Shown here piece by piece: positions 1 to 11,163 of a DNA stretch of 34,751 bases; position 1 is the stretch's first letter, and each line of letters starts with the position of its first letter. A program made the translations under genes and the position numbers. Under the pieces are notes generated by a model. It searched no databases. It was not told where the DNA came from and was given only the letters and a program-made list of their open reading frames with translations. Source of the stretch: Epichloe hybrida (lineage: Eukaryota; Ascomycota; Sordariomycetes; Hypocreales; Clavicipitaceae). Location of the stretch: NCBI GenBank assembly GCA_019022495.1, contig JAFEKR010000125.1, positions 1 through 34,751 on the forward strand, read 5' to 3'.

Positions 1-1299
1 GAACCCGAGATCAAGACGGAGCTATTTACTCGTAGCCTTTTTTTCTTTCTTTTTCGTGTGAGTTTAAAAACAACAACGACGACGACAACAATGGGTCTCG
101 GAAAATGAGTCAAAGGAAGAACTTGCGACACCGGGACGACCATCGGGCAAGGAGAAGGCGGGGGGTGGTTTTTAGTTTTTCGCTTTTTTGACATATGATT
201 CTGGGGCCCCGGATGTGTCGTATAATGTACGTACCTGGGCGGGCGCGATCGGGTGCGCGGCGCGGCGCCTTGGTGGCTGACATCAATTCTGAAGTCAAGA
301 ACCCCCCCTTCATTGACGTACGTTACGTTGGGTCGTTTCTACTTGAACTGTCCCGCGGCTGCTGCTGGCTTTTCTACATGACGGACCGCTGTTGCACCTC
401 ACATGACAAAGCACACCACCGCCCCATCCATGCAAGAAACCATCCCCGGAAGGGATCGGGGGTTCCGTTCCCCGCCCTTTGCCGAGGCACGAAAAGCAAT
501 GGGAAGATTGATAATGGGATGCTCGGCTATGCTTCGGAGAACCGATCGAGCTGCCCCCCGTGCTCGCCTACAATTGTACAAGTACGCTGGCCGCATCGGG
601 GCGTTGTAATCTCCGTCGGAGAATTGAGCCCCAGCACATGTGTTTGCAGGTGGTGTGAATAGATGACATCGCTCGTGTGTGAATCTGAATATTCTTGGAG
701 CCCCCGACGCCGCCACTCACAACTTGCAATCACGTTGAACCTACGGATTAGATGGGATGGGCACGCTCATCCTGGATCGACCGGCGCAGGTACATGGCCA
801 TCAATCACAGACGCACCAACAAAACGTGAAAGCAAGAATTTTCATTGCTGCGAATCCATCTATGTCGGTCCGGCCCTACCAGCCAAAATGCCCCCCCCCC
901 CCCAAAAAAAACCCCCCATCCCAGCTTCAATGGCGATAGAAAATGAAATCTATTTTTGTATGTTTCTAATGTCCCCATGTGAAACAAGAGTAGTACATAT
1001 TGCCAATTCGACATTACGTTGATGAAATGATGATCCAATCCGTGGGATAGATTCTGCCCAAGTAGTGTGGTATCTTTTTTTAAACACGCCAGAACAAAGT
1101 GCGGAAAAGAGGAAGAAGAGTAAGAAGAGGAAGAAGAGGAAGAAGAAGGAGGAGGAGAAGAAGAAGAAGGAGAAAAATAGAGGAACAGCTTCGAGTAATA
1201 TGGGACCAGCGAAACATCATGTGGTCGGTGATCCCCTTGCTCGTTCGTTAAGATTGTCGCATTGTACAAGTGCAACGTAATTTGCTGTCACCAAGATGA
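1..1299. other. Gene-free region downstream of sconB
   Basis: I see no supportable gene here. Open frames on both strands are short and lack recognisable domains or splice structure. The stretch holds a C13-A8-C6 homopolymer block near 891-917 and a purine-rich (GAA/GGA) tract at about 1109-1175. On the sconB transcript strand that tract would be a pyrimidine-rich 3' region. Confidence 0.6.
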
Positions 1300-3509
1300 C
1301 TACGACGGCGTTCCTCGCTCTTCCAGCGTCTCGCCTTCAAAGCTATACAGGCGCACTTCGCCGTCCTCGCTTCCACTGGCCATTCTGCTGTCGCTCAGTC
1401 CCACGCACGTGACTGGGCCGGCGTGTCCAGTGAAGCTCCGCTCGCATTTGCCCGAGCGAGGCTCCCAGATTTTTGTCATGGAGTCGTTGGCGCCGGTGAC
1501 GACGCGCAGAGTATCGCCAACAAGGCCCCAGATGCCTTCTACGTGACCAAACATGCTCCGGATGCATTTACCAGTGGTGATATCCCAGAGGCGAACAGTG
1601 TTGTCCAGGCCACCGGTCAGCATGTAGCGAGGAGGAAGTGGCCGGGATGTGTTATGGGTGAAGCCATATCCAAACGAGGCGCGTGTGTCCGCATATTGCT
1701 CGAGCGTAGGCGTCGGCGTCGGCGTCGGCGTCGGCGTGGTGCTTCTGTCACTGTGCACGGAAACCGCATCGGTCCGGTCTTCACTCGGTAGCTCATCCGG
1801 CTCAAAGTCCGGCGGCATGAGGAGCACCTGTTGCACCTGTCCAACGTGTCCTCGAAACGTCTTGATACATTGCTTCGAGTCAAGGTCCGAGAGCTTGATC
1901 GTCATGTCGTCAGAAGCAGAGAAGACAGTCCGCGACGGAGAGTCAATGCGGACGTGGTTCACCCAGTCGGTGTGCCCGCGCAGAGAAAAGGTTTGCTTGT
2001 TCTTAAAACTGAAAATTTTGACCGTCTTGTCGATGGAGCCCGATGCCAGAGTGCAGCCGTCAAAGTGGACGGACAGAACGCCTTCGGTGTGACACTGCAG
2101 GGTGCTGAGACACTCGCCCGTCTGCCAGTTCCAGATCTTGATCGTCTTGTCAAAGCTTCCGCTGATCAATTTGGAGTCTTCAAATTGAAGGGTTCGGACA
2201 GTCGATGTGTGACCGCGGAGGGTTCGAATGACCTCGCCGGTCTCAATGTTCCAGATCTTGATGGTGGTGTCGTAGGAGCCCGTGGCCAGAATGTTGTGGT
2301 CGAACTGGAGGCAAGTGACGCCATTCTCGTGGCCCTTGAAGGTTCTGATTGTGCATCGACCCGTCTTCCAGTTGAAGCCCACTTTGAAGCGATCGCGGTA
2401 TACGTCTTTCCATGGTCGGAACTTGCGCTCGGCGTCAAGATGTGATCGAGAGTGACCAGGTCCGTGTAGTCGTGGTCGTTTGGCGGAAGCCTCTTCGGCG
2501 CCGCTGCTGCCAGACCGTTTGTTGGACTCGGCTGGAGATCCAGGGCTATGCGCATGTGTCTCGATGGATGGCTCGGCACTGTCAGTATGGTCGTGCTCAT
2601 GGTGGTGATGTGATGATTGATGCCGGCTCCATGCCATAAGCTTCTTCTTTTCTAGGAGCGGCAGCCCCCATCCGCATTTGGTACATTTTCTATCAATGTG
2701 CTGTTCGCACATTCTGTGCCAGACAACGTCGTCGTCGGCTAAGCTGCGCCAGCGCCGACTGACTTGAGCAGCCTTGCACAGTGATACGGTGTCGAGATGG
2801 GAGAGGATTTTATAAGATAACTCGGTCGGCAACGCAGCGAGAAAGTCAATCTTGAGCTGTTCCTGAACTTCACGTGAGACGGTCGACAGCTGAGGGAAGC
2901 AACATTGCGTGATGATGCCCTGCAACATCAGCTCTCGCTGCTTGGACGGTGCCGCAGAGAACAACGACCAAACGTGCGTAATGGCCTCTTGGTCGGCATT
3001 AGGCAAGCTGTTGAGTTCCTGGCACGTTCTGTTAGTAAACGTGCTGGGTCTCGAAAAACCTAAATTGCGGGCATGCGGCCATGAATACTTACGCTTTGAA
3101 TGAAGCCCATCTTTGATTCGTCTGCAGCTCGTCTACACTTGGAGTCTGGGCGATGGCGGTAGCAGAACTTGGTGTTGGGATCCTTGGTACGAGCCCAGGT
3201 CGCCGGGCTTGTTGAGTCGGCTTTGATGTTGCCTTTGCCAATGGGGGCATATAGCCCAGGAATGTGTTCCTTCAGGAAAGGGCTCACCGTCTTGACCACG
3301 AGCTGCGACGACATCTTCTTGAGTCGTGTGTTGTCTTCCTCTTGAGGTCGTCTCCGATCGCAGTTGTCGCGAGACGGCTGTTGTTGGGTGGCGAACAATT
3401 CAGCCGAAGGTGATGATGGTACGATCGGTTGTTGGTGGGAAGATTCAGACGGGATGTCGCCCTGCGTATTGGACGGAGAGAAGATGTTCTGGCCATTGTT
3501 CGATCTCAT
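1300..3509 (-). CDS. sconB: Sulfur controller F-box/WD40 protein (SconB / Scon-2 / Met30-like)
   Basis: Substrate-recognition subunit of an SCF ubiquitin ligase. In Neurospora and Aspergillus this family represses sulfur assimilation by targeting the bZIP activator CYS3/MetR. Two exons, 3509-3093 and 3018-1300, flank a 74-nt intron (donor GTAAGT, branch TACTAAC, acceptor CAG) and give 711 aa. The N-terminus has the family block with CYRHRPDSKCRRAADESKMG. It is followed by HVWSLFSAAPSKQRELMLQG, an F-box near residues 199-240 (LPTELSYKILSHLDTVSLC), and the Cys pair in KCTKCGWG. A His-rich linker precedes seven WD40 repeats from about residue 365 to the end. A (TP)n tract sits in an insertion between repeats 5 and 6. 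Repeat 4 reads KLSD where KLWD is expected. The start at 3509 is a choice: the frame stays open to 3929, and M at 3314 is possible. The product and intron are secure. Confidence 0.95.
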
Positions 3510-4053
3510 CGCCGCAGACTCATGCTGGCGGTGGCCGTGGAGGTTCGCAAGTGTTTGCTCTATAGCGGCGAAGGCAACTCGCGCAGGGTAATTGGTTATG
3601 TAGGGTCGAGGAGAAGAGCATGGGACGGGTCTTCCTGGTTCACGCTCCTGATGCGAGCTGGTCCAATGATGGCGTGCTCTCCGGGGGAGTCTCGTCAACA
3701 GAGAGTGACAGCCAGGGCAGCGCGGAAGACATCGAAGGCGAGCATGGACTAGAACTTGACACTTGACGGGATCAGTTTGTGGCCGAAGCTGCGGCAGCGC
3801 GGGGAGTCGGGGAACCGGGGAACCGGGGACCCTGAGTGCGTGAGTGACTCTAGAGTGAATGCCTGGCAAGAAAAAGTCGATGGCGAGGGGACAAACGGCT
3901 GTCGGTTGCCTTCTCCACTCTGCCTCCACTTTTACCGAGCCGTCTTGGGAGCCGGAAATCTTCCTTTCGTTTGCTTGGCCCTGTTCGCGATTGTTCTACC
4001 TGATTCTTCCTGAATTGAGGAACCTTTTCCATCCCTGTCTTGCCTCTGGCTGC

Positions 4054-4109
4054 CTGCTGCCCTGCTGCCCTGCTGCCCTGCTGCCCTGCTGCCCTGCTGC
4101 CCTGCTGCC
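4054..4109. repeat. Tandem repeat, 7 x CTGCTGCC
   Basis: Seven exact head-to-tail copies of the 8-bp unit CTGCTGCC (GGCAGCAG on the other strand) span 56 bp, about 545 bp upstream of the sconB start. Because 8 is not a multiple of 3, open frames through it are not evidence of coding. It is a probable polymorphic minisatellite in the sconB promoter or leader. Confidence 0.9.
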
Positions 4110-4765
4110 TCGCCATGTACACATTGGACGCTAGAAGCTGTCTGTGCCTGCCTGTCAAAGTTTGGGAGACGACGTCGAAAGAAGGCTAGCAAATGACGTG
4201 CGAATTGACTTCTAGTGCTTGCCGAATTACGCCATTGCCATGACTTGCCTGCAATTCGAGTGGCTGGCGGGGCCTCCCGCCAGCACAGCCAATCAAATTT
4301 TTCGATGTCCGCATCGACTCGAAGGAGCCTTTGTGCCCTCAACTGCTTTCATGTTTTTGCCGTCAACATTGCCCAGCATTTCGGCTCAAGACTCGGATCG
4401 TGTTAATCTGGATGCTTTTCTTTTGAAAACTCTATTGTCTTGGGGGAATATTTCGTGGCTTGGTTGACATCCCCGACGATGCCGACGATGAGCCCTCTCT
4501 TCGAAGGCGCTGGCTGGATGAGCCACTTGGTCTACTTTCGACCTCGACGGTGACCAGGGCAACTCTTGTGTATCCATGATTCATTGAATGGTATACACCG
4601 ACAAGGATTCGATGGTACGATGTCCATTATCCCAGGAAATCCAGGGTCTCTCTTATGGTAAATGCCTCGGAGTGCCGTGGACTTCTGCTTTCGCCAAGAG
4701 CCCTGCTGCTTCTTGGTGAGACGTGCCAGGGAGAAACGTATCTTGTCATCCAACGCTCGTCCGAT

Positions 4766-4775
4766 ATGATATCAT
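4766..4775. promoter_or_regulatory. Perfect CYS3/MetR-type palindrome ATGATATCAT
   Basis: The sequence matches the consensus ATGRYRYCAT described for the Neurospora CYS3 and Aspergillus MetR sulfur regulators. It lies about 1.26 kb upstream of the sconB start codon. In Neurospora scon-2 is itself under CYS3 control, closing a feedback loop, so a site here is expected. It is also about 1 kb upstream of the divergent gene at 5804. The match is seen in the sequence; binding is inferred. Confidence 0.5.
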
Positions 4776-5803
4776 GGACAATGGGGAATGGCAGATGCAG
4801 ACATTGCACATGCCCTCCAGCTCACAGCAAGTCCGCACTGACGCCTGGTACAGTTAGCAAGCAAAAGAAGGTGCTTTGTAGTTGAGAGGAATACCTTTTC
4901 ACAGCGAAAAAGAAAAGAAAAGGATCAGGCGCAGCCAGGCATTCAGAAAGAACCTTTCACAGCACGAATCATCGTGGAAGAAATGCTTCGAGCCGCCATT
5001 CGAGTTAACTATAAAGAATGAGAGATTTACTTTGGCTGCAGCAAGTCCAAACTAGTGTGAGAAGCTGAGAATGACGCCCGTAATTGTCGGAAGACATGAG
5101 GTATAATTGAATGTCTTTCTGGCAGCACACGACACACGGTACAGCTGGGGATCACAGCCATCTTTCTTCTCGTCGCGATGAAACAAAATCAGTCATGAAA
5201 AATAAAGTTTCCAGCATGCATGAGGCCGGACCAGGTCTGGACTCTTCTGGGCAGCAAGGTGAATGACGGCAATCCCGTCCGCCAGACCAGCCAAAGTGGT
5301 GTGTATGCCTCAGCCCCTTCGTTGACGTAAAGTGACTTTTTGACTGACTGGTTGATGTAAGATTCGATAGCAGCACTAACAACACGACTCTTGCCTAATT
5401 TGTCACAAATGTCTTCGTTTGCCCACTGTGGTTGGTGAGAATGCAGTGGCCGGTCGGCATGCCCCATTCCTCGAGATGGCGCATTCCAGTGTGAGGTGAG
5501 GCCAGCCCCAGGACGACGAACAAGTGACGATGTGAATTGGAGCTCTGCCTCAGGAGCCTTTCTGAAAAGCAGAGAGAAAAGCTTTGCCCGTTCAGGTCTT
5601 CATTTTCCTCCCTTTGATTCACGCTTCAGCATTGCATCGTCATCATCGTCAATCTGGCCCGACTGTGAGCGTGCAATCATGAAATGCACAGCGCTACATG
5701 AGGAACCCTGTGCAGCGAATCTTGACAAGTAGGCGAAGAATCTGTCCCTTTTTACTTTACTTGCACAACCCATCGACGTAGAGCGGCCTGTGGCCCCTTT
5801 ACG

Positions 5804-6735
5804 ATGGACATCGAGCCACCAATTCGCTATCCTCCACGTATCATCATCCACGATAGCGACAACGAGACCGAATCTTCTTTTCGCGCCTCCGACGACACGA
5901 CCATTGCAGAGAGTGAGAATATTTCACCGAGCATTCGACAACCCCCGGCGTACGGTGACGAGGGAGCACCGCCGCGTTACCAGGAAGGATTCAACAGCGA
6001 GGAGGATGTCAAGGCGAGACGCAAGGTCAAGAAGACACTGTGCATTCGGCTCATGACATCGATATTCATCACAGTACTGGTGTCACTTATCGTTGCGGCA
6101 GTCGTGGCAAGGATTCACGACAGTCAGATAAATACCGATTGGAGCAGCAATCAGACCGTCACAGACCATGACCACACGTAAGTCTGTTGCAAGTCATGAG
6201 CCGCATTGAGATTTGACCTAATCATAGCTCCATGCTCCACATTCATAGATCGAATGGAACAAGTTTTACGATGAGTTTAAGAGAAAAGTCGACTCCAACA
6301 CAGCCTGTGATGACGGCCACGGCCAATTTACTGCAGCATATGAAGACAGAAGTGGTGGCAGAGGAAGCAGAGCCAACGGCGACATTCGAAGCCAGCGCCA
6401 GCACAACAGTTGCAAACGAAGTGCGAACCGTGGATTGCGCATCGCCCGATCTACTTGCCGATGCCTCCCTCATTACGGACACAACGCCCGCGGCAACGGG
6501 CAAGCCCACGTCGAAACGTCTTCGGAGCAGTCAACAGCCGGCGAAGCACGAAGATGATGAAATGATTGGTATGTCGATATATACCCTCAAGGGTTGTCTC
6601 TTGGCTCGTTCTACCTACAAGGGTTCCGGGATCGGGGATCTCGTTCACAAGTGCACCATGATGTGTCCGGATAAGAAGTTGGAGACGAACCAGGCCCGTC
6701 ATGTCGTGACAGACGAGTGGGGTGCTTGCGGTTAG
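5804..6735 (+). CDS. Hypothetical single-pass membrane protein, two exons
   Basis: I do not recognise a family. Exons 5804-6177 and 6228-6735 flank a 50-nt intron (donor GTAAGT, branch CTAAT, acceptor TAG) and give 293 aa. Without splicing the frame stops just after the donor. Residues 1-75 are acidic and proline-rich with PPAY and PPRY motifs, which resemble WW-domain or Rsp5-type ubiquitin-ligase ligands. A basic stretch KARRKVKKTL leads into one helix (about LMTSIFITVLVSLIVAAVVA, residues 86-105). The C-terminal half is Ser/Thr/Ala-rich with NQT and NGT sequons and ends in a small Cys-containing part (KCTMMCPDKK). The basic side before the helix suggests a cytosolic N-terminus and an outward C-terminus (type II). 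The gene model is likely; the function is unknown. Confidence 0.65.
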
Positions 6736-7488
6736 TAGGTTTCCTTTGAGCAGGCTTTGACCAGGCCGAGTAGTTGAAAAAGACTTTGCTTGGGTTTCTC
6801 TTGCACGAAAGGCGTGTTGGTTCTCGATGTACTCTATCTTCTGAGGCCGTGCTTTACAACAAAAAGATGGGGAAAAAAAACGCCCTTTGAAATTTCACCA
6901 GATTTTTGTTTTTGAACATGGGCATATAAAAGCGGCTTGACGTGAGATGAGCGGAAACAATACAGATCAAAACGCGTATTGACATCTCCTTCAAAGCCGA
7001 AAATGTGTGTGTAGGCATATTTTCATAATATATTTTGAAATTCGTGTCCATATTCCACTTGTCCCAAAACGAGAACCCAATATTTGAGGTGACGTCTGCC
7101 GCAAATCTCAGACGTTCGTACCTGAAGTGGGATGCTTGACGGTGGTTGCTTGTTGTATTGGAAAACGCCCATCTCGGTCAAGCAAGTATCATCAAACTGA
7201 TCGAGCCAATGGAAAGTTCCTGCTGATTTTTAGTAGCCCGATGGTCATGGTTGTCGAGTTTCGTTCAATTTGCCCAGATCCGTTGCAACATGCGAAAATG
7301 AAGAAGAATGGCAGGTTGACCATGGCTCGATGTGGCTGGTACGCGAGTATTAGCTGGCCTATCTTATCAAACGCCCCACTTGGAAAATCGAAAATTCTCC
7401 ATTTGCCAATTGCCATTGATAGCAGCTTCGCAAGATTAAGCATAACTTACTTTACAAACCACACGAGATTGCCATACTCGATGCAATC
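6736..7488. other. Gene-free spacer
   Basis: I see no supportable gene. It contains AT-rich sequence near 6860-7050 and, presumably, the pus1 promoter and 5' leader. No distinctive repeat was noticed. Confidence 0.5.
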
Positions 7489-9485
7489 ATGGCGGCCGGT
7501 GACGACTCTTCTGCTGAGACCAAAGTACCTGCTGCGGAACACATGGCTTCTGCAAGTGAGAGCAAGCCCGATTCCGCCGCCTCGTCTGTCACTCCCGCCG
7601 AGAGCAAGAAGTCTAATGACCGAAACGGGAATGGAAAGAGAAATAAAGAGAGGGGACGAGCAGAGCGGAAGTGAGTTACTCATCGGGACTCAGTACGCTT
7701 ATACTCGCAAGCATTGGCCCTGACACTGACCAGACCGTAGCCGTCAGCAAATGAACGATAAGAAGCGCCAGAAGAATGATGACTGGCGTGAGTTCAAGCG
7801 TCGTAAGATAAACGACAAGACCGTTGAAGCTGTCGAGTCCGATAAGAAAAACCCGTTTTCCAAAGAAGAAATTGCTTCGGAAGAGCGAAGACCGAAGCGC
7901 AAGGTTGCGGTCATGATTGGGTACTCTGGAACGGGATACAAGGGCATGCAAGTGAATGGGGATGAGCCAACGATCGAGAGAGACCTTTTCAAGGCCTTCA
8001 TCGATGCCAAGGCTATATCGAAGGCCAATGCTGATGACCCTCGCAAGTCGAGTCTCGCGCGATGCGCCCGCACAGATAAAGGTGTTCACGCTGCTGGCAA
8101 CGTGATTAGTTTGAAGCTGATCATCGAGGAGGAGGACATTGTGGAAAAGATCAATGCCCACTTGCCAGAGCAGATTCGTGTATGGGGCATCCAGAGAACG
8201 AACAACAGCTTCAATTGCTACCAATACTGCGACTCACGTTGGTACGAGTACCTCTTGCCGAGCTATTGTCTTCTGCCACCCCATCCGCAGACCTATCTTG
8301 GCAAGAAGGTGGAGGAGCTCACCAAAGAACATGATGCCGAAGAAGACGTAAGCTCCAGAATGTCCGATGTCAAGAGTTTCTGGGCCGAAGTTGAAGAGAA
8401 GGAGATCAAGCCTATTCTCGCAAGCCTGGAGCCTGAGCTCAGGGCCGTTGTGATGGAGAGAGTCCATGCTCAGGAAGCGGAGGAATACGATAATGCCAGA
8501 GCCGCAGCTGAAGCCGAACAGAAGGAGGCGGAAGCCTCGGGGGCTGCAGCGCCCTCTGAAGATGCTGCCGAGTCCACTTTCGCCGACGACAGCAACGAGC
8601 CGACCGCAGGGCAACCCAAGAAAGCCCATCTCGAATCTCACAAACCCAAGCATCGCGATCTCGGCCCCGTAGACTTTGCCCTCCGCGACATCAAGGCCAC
8701 CTACATTGCTGCCAAGCGCCGATATCGCATATCCCACGAACGCCTCCAGCGCCTCCAGTCTGTTCTGGACAAGTATACTGGCACGAACAACTTCCACAAC
8801 TACACAGTCCAGAAAACATACTCCGACCCTTCCGCCCGCCGACACATCAAGTCATTCGTCGTGAACCCGCAGCCCATCATCATCGGCAACACAGAATGGC
8901 TGTCCCTCAAAGTCCACGGACAGTCGTTCATGATGCACCAGATTCGAAAAATGGTTGGTCTAGCATCTCTCATGGTCCGCTGTGGCACGACGCTCGATCG
9001 CGTCGCCGAGAGCTACCAGGCGCAAAAAATGGCTATCCCCAAAGCTCCCGGACTGGGGCTACTGCTGGAGCGGCCCGTATTTGAGAACTACAACCGCCGT
9101 GCGAAGGATACCTTGGGCAAGCCCCAGATTGACTTTGGCAAGTACGAGGAGAAACTATTGGCGTTCAAAGAGAAGCACATCTACAGCAGAATCTTTGAGG
9201 TGGAGGAGAAGGAGAACACGTGAGTTTGCTCCCCCGTTAATACTGCATTGCGATTTAAATGCCATGATGCACGTGACAGTTACTAACCTTTGAATGCGGC
9301 GCAGTTTCCACGGCTTCTACAATCAAATTGATCAATTCAAATCAAATCATTTCTTGTGGCTGACAGCCGGAGGATTGAAGGTTGCTGAGCTGAACAAGGA
9401 GACGGATGCAGCAAAGTCCCAGCAAGACGTGGACAAGGCACTTGGCGATGAGGATGAAGCGGACCCCGAGGGTGGTGAGGGTTGA
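7489..9485 (+). CDS. pus1: tRNA pseudouridine synthase 1 (Pus1, TruA family)
   Basis: Converts specific uridines in tRNA (and some other RNAs) to pseudouridine; the family acts in the nucleus. Three exons, 7489-7670, 7741-9219 and 9305-9485, flank introns of 70 and 85 nt with GTGAGT donors (TACTAAC branch in the second) and give 613 aa. A lysine-rich N-terminal tail (KKRQKNDDW) precedes the catalytic domain. GYSGTGYKGMQ opens the fold. ARCARTDKGVHA carries the catalytic aspartate at about residue 173. Later family blocks include NFHNYTVQK and SFMMHQIRKMVGLASLMVR. A low-complexity Ala/Glu insertion lies at about residues 270-350. The last exon supplies FHGFYNQIDQFKSNHFLWL, typical of the fungal C-terminus. 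It converges on med22 with a gap of about 200 bp. Confidence 0.95.
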
Positions 9486-9683
9486 CCTCCACCACTTTTA
9501 GCATGCCCATTACATGATAATACGACGGAGCATACCTCGTCGAATCTTATCTCGTTTAATTCCCATTCTGCAAAAGACTCGGACCTATATTAACGCCATT
9601 GCCTATCAAATATACCCTTTCCCCCCAAATATCGCCAGTCCAGTCCGAGGCAATCGCGTAGAACTTGATTTGCTCGCATCCTC

Positions 9684-10244
9684 TCAACTCAACACCTCCC
9701 ACGAACCACCACACCGCTCCGCCAACGCAGCCATCCTCCTCCCCTCCAGCCCGTTCAACAAGGCCGCGACCTGCGCGACATCCTCGTCAATCTGCGCCTC
9801 CTTGGCCTTCTTCTCCGGGTTACCCTGGCCAAGAGGTCCAAAGACCCACAGCTCCTTGACTTTACGAGACAGCGTGAGGAGTTCTTTGATGGAGGAGTTC
9901 TGCCACGTATGAGCACGGGACGGAACCCACGTGTACGTAATGGCCATTTCTGTAAAACCACGAGAGAATGAAGAGAAGGTGAGAAGAAAACTTACGAGTC
10001 CTTCAAACTCCATCCTCATTGATATGCCCGTCACAGCCATAGTCTCTGGCGTGGCGTTGTTGTGCTCTCCCTCTGCTTGGACCGTCGCATGCATCATGAG
10101 GGTGCGGTAGCGGGTGAGAATGTCGGCCACGAGACGGTTGTGGTTGTCTATCTTGTTAGGTCCCTTGCCAGATATGTATGAATGCATGGAAGTGAAGTTG
10201 CACGTACCCCATAGATTAAAGGCTGTTTGCTGCGTCCTGTCCAT
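9684..10244 (-). CDS. med22: Mediator complex subunit 22 (Med22, Surf5-like)
   Basis: Subunit of the Mediator head module, which links activators to RNA polymerase II. Exons 10244-10208, 10147-9996 and 9899-9684 give 134 aa, the usual size for fungal Med22. Recognisable parts are DNHNRLVADILTRYRTLMM, ISMRMEFEGLNSSIKELL and SRKVKELWVFGPLG. Intron 1 is 60 nt (GTACGT donor, CTAAC branch); intron 2 is 96 nt (GTAAGT donor). Both introns are multiples of three and free of in-frame stops, so the locus reads as one open frame that would be easy to mis-annotate as a longer protein. The splicing shown is chosen because it joins conserved blocks directly. The first coding exon has only 37 nt. I am confident of the family and moderately so of the intron 2 acceptor. 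Confidence 0.82.
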   Translation of the reverse strand: MDRTQQTAFNLWGTCNFTSMHSYISGKGPNKIDNHNRLVADILTRYRTLMMHATVQAEGEHNNATPETMAVTGISMRMEFEGLVSFLLTFSSFSRGFTEMAITYTWVPSRAHTWQNSSIKELLTLSRKVKELWVFGPLGQGNPEKKAKEAQIDEDVAQVAALLNGLEGRRMAALAERCGGSWEVLS

Positions 10245-10670
10245 GATGAAAGTGACGCAGGTGATGGCATCGCACCGTAACAATATGCAGCATTTGGATG
10301 TGAACACGGAGTTGAAAAGCTTGCGATAGGAAAAGTGGCGCATGTTGCTGGTGGGGCTTTGTGGCTCAACTCGCATCATTGCGGCTCATGGTGGACTTGA
10401 TGGTCAAGTCCAGAATCCGGATCAAGATATTGAAGAAGCGGCATTGTAACACGGCAATGCCTTCTGCAGCTCTTTCGGTGACATGTCAGTTCTGATGCGC
10501 ATTCTGGCTGCGTTATGTAATGATTGCCTGGGCAAGGAGAATGAGACCAACCCCCAACCCAATGGAAGGAGGTCTAGACCGGTCAAATCCTTCGACGCGG
10601 GACCGGCCGAAGACTAATAATACCAGGCACCACCGCTTTTCCGTCAGGGGGCGCACGGGAGGGGACAAGG

Positions 10671-10679
10671 TACGGAGTA
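10671..10679 (+). repeat. Dispersed 9-mer TACGGAGTA (copy 1)
   Basis: Exact copy of an intergenic 9-mer that I count six times in this window (10671, 10834, 11155, 13735, 15123, 27004). See the finding on this motif. Confidence 0.8.
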
Positions 10680-10833
10680 AAAAGGCACGAAGAGCCGGCT
10701 TATTTTCCTATTCCCCCGGCGGCACGGAGCATGTGCGGGGCGGCATCAGCTTTGATAGGGGGCATTGGCTCATCACCGATTCACCGCGGCACCCCTTGTC
10801 AGAGATGTCTCAGGACTCAGGAGGCGTCCAACG

Positions 10834-10842
10834 TACTCCGTA
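10834..10842 (-). repeat. Dispersed 9-mer TACGGAGTA (copy 2, inverted)
   Basis: Reads TACTCCGTA on the plus strand. It lies in the promoter region between med22 and the bestrophin gene. Confidence 0.8.
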
Positions 10843-11154
10843 GAAGAAGATTCTGATGTTGCTTTTATGCGGTGGTGGAAGGCAACGACCCACGCCCGTG
10901 TTGGATTTTTCTTGTCACCTTGTGCTTGTGCGGGATGGCATCGGAAATTGACCCTGAAGACGTCAAGTCGTTTTGAAACGGTCGCATTGTTGGGACAAGC
11001 TGGCGCTTTTTCTTTCTTTCTTTTGTTTTTTTTTGGGGGGGGGAGGCGAAAGAGCTGCATTGCTGGTCTGGCATGGCGATGGTGTTTGTCAAAGGCACGC
11101 CGTGGCCCAGACTCCCGTTTCAGGAGCTGGGTTGGGTTGGTCATGACACGTCCG

Positions 11155-11163
11155 TACTCCGTA
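11155..11163 (-). repeat. Dispersed 9-mer TACGGAGTA (copy 3, inverted)
   Basis: Reads TACTCCGTA on the plus strand, about 410 bp upstream of the bestrophin start codon. Confidence 0.8.

Larger units (their letters stand above)
3510..5803. other. 2.3-kb divergent spacer between sconB and the membrane-protein gene
   Basis: No convincing gene. It holds the probable 5' leader of sconB (pyrimidine/purine patches to about 3930), a seven-copy 8-bp tandem repeat, and one perfect CYS3/MetR consensus palindrome (both listed separately). Open frames here are short and unrelated to anything I know. Confidence 0.6.

Noticed and set aside
195..716. Overlapping open frames on both strands
   Set aside because: No domain, no splice-consistent extension and mutually overlapping; they look like chance frames in GC-rich spacer.
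3510..3929. N-terminal extension of SconB to the ATG at 3929
   Set aside because: The frame is open, but the added 140 residues are Pro/Arg-rich and unlike the family; treated as 5' leader.
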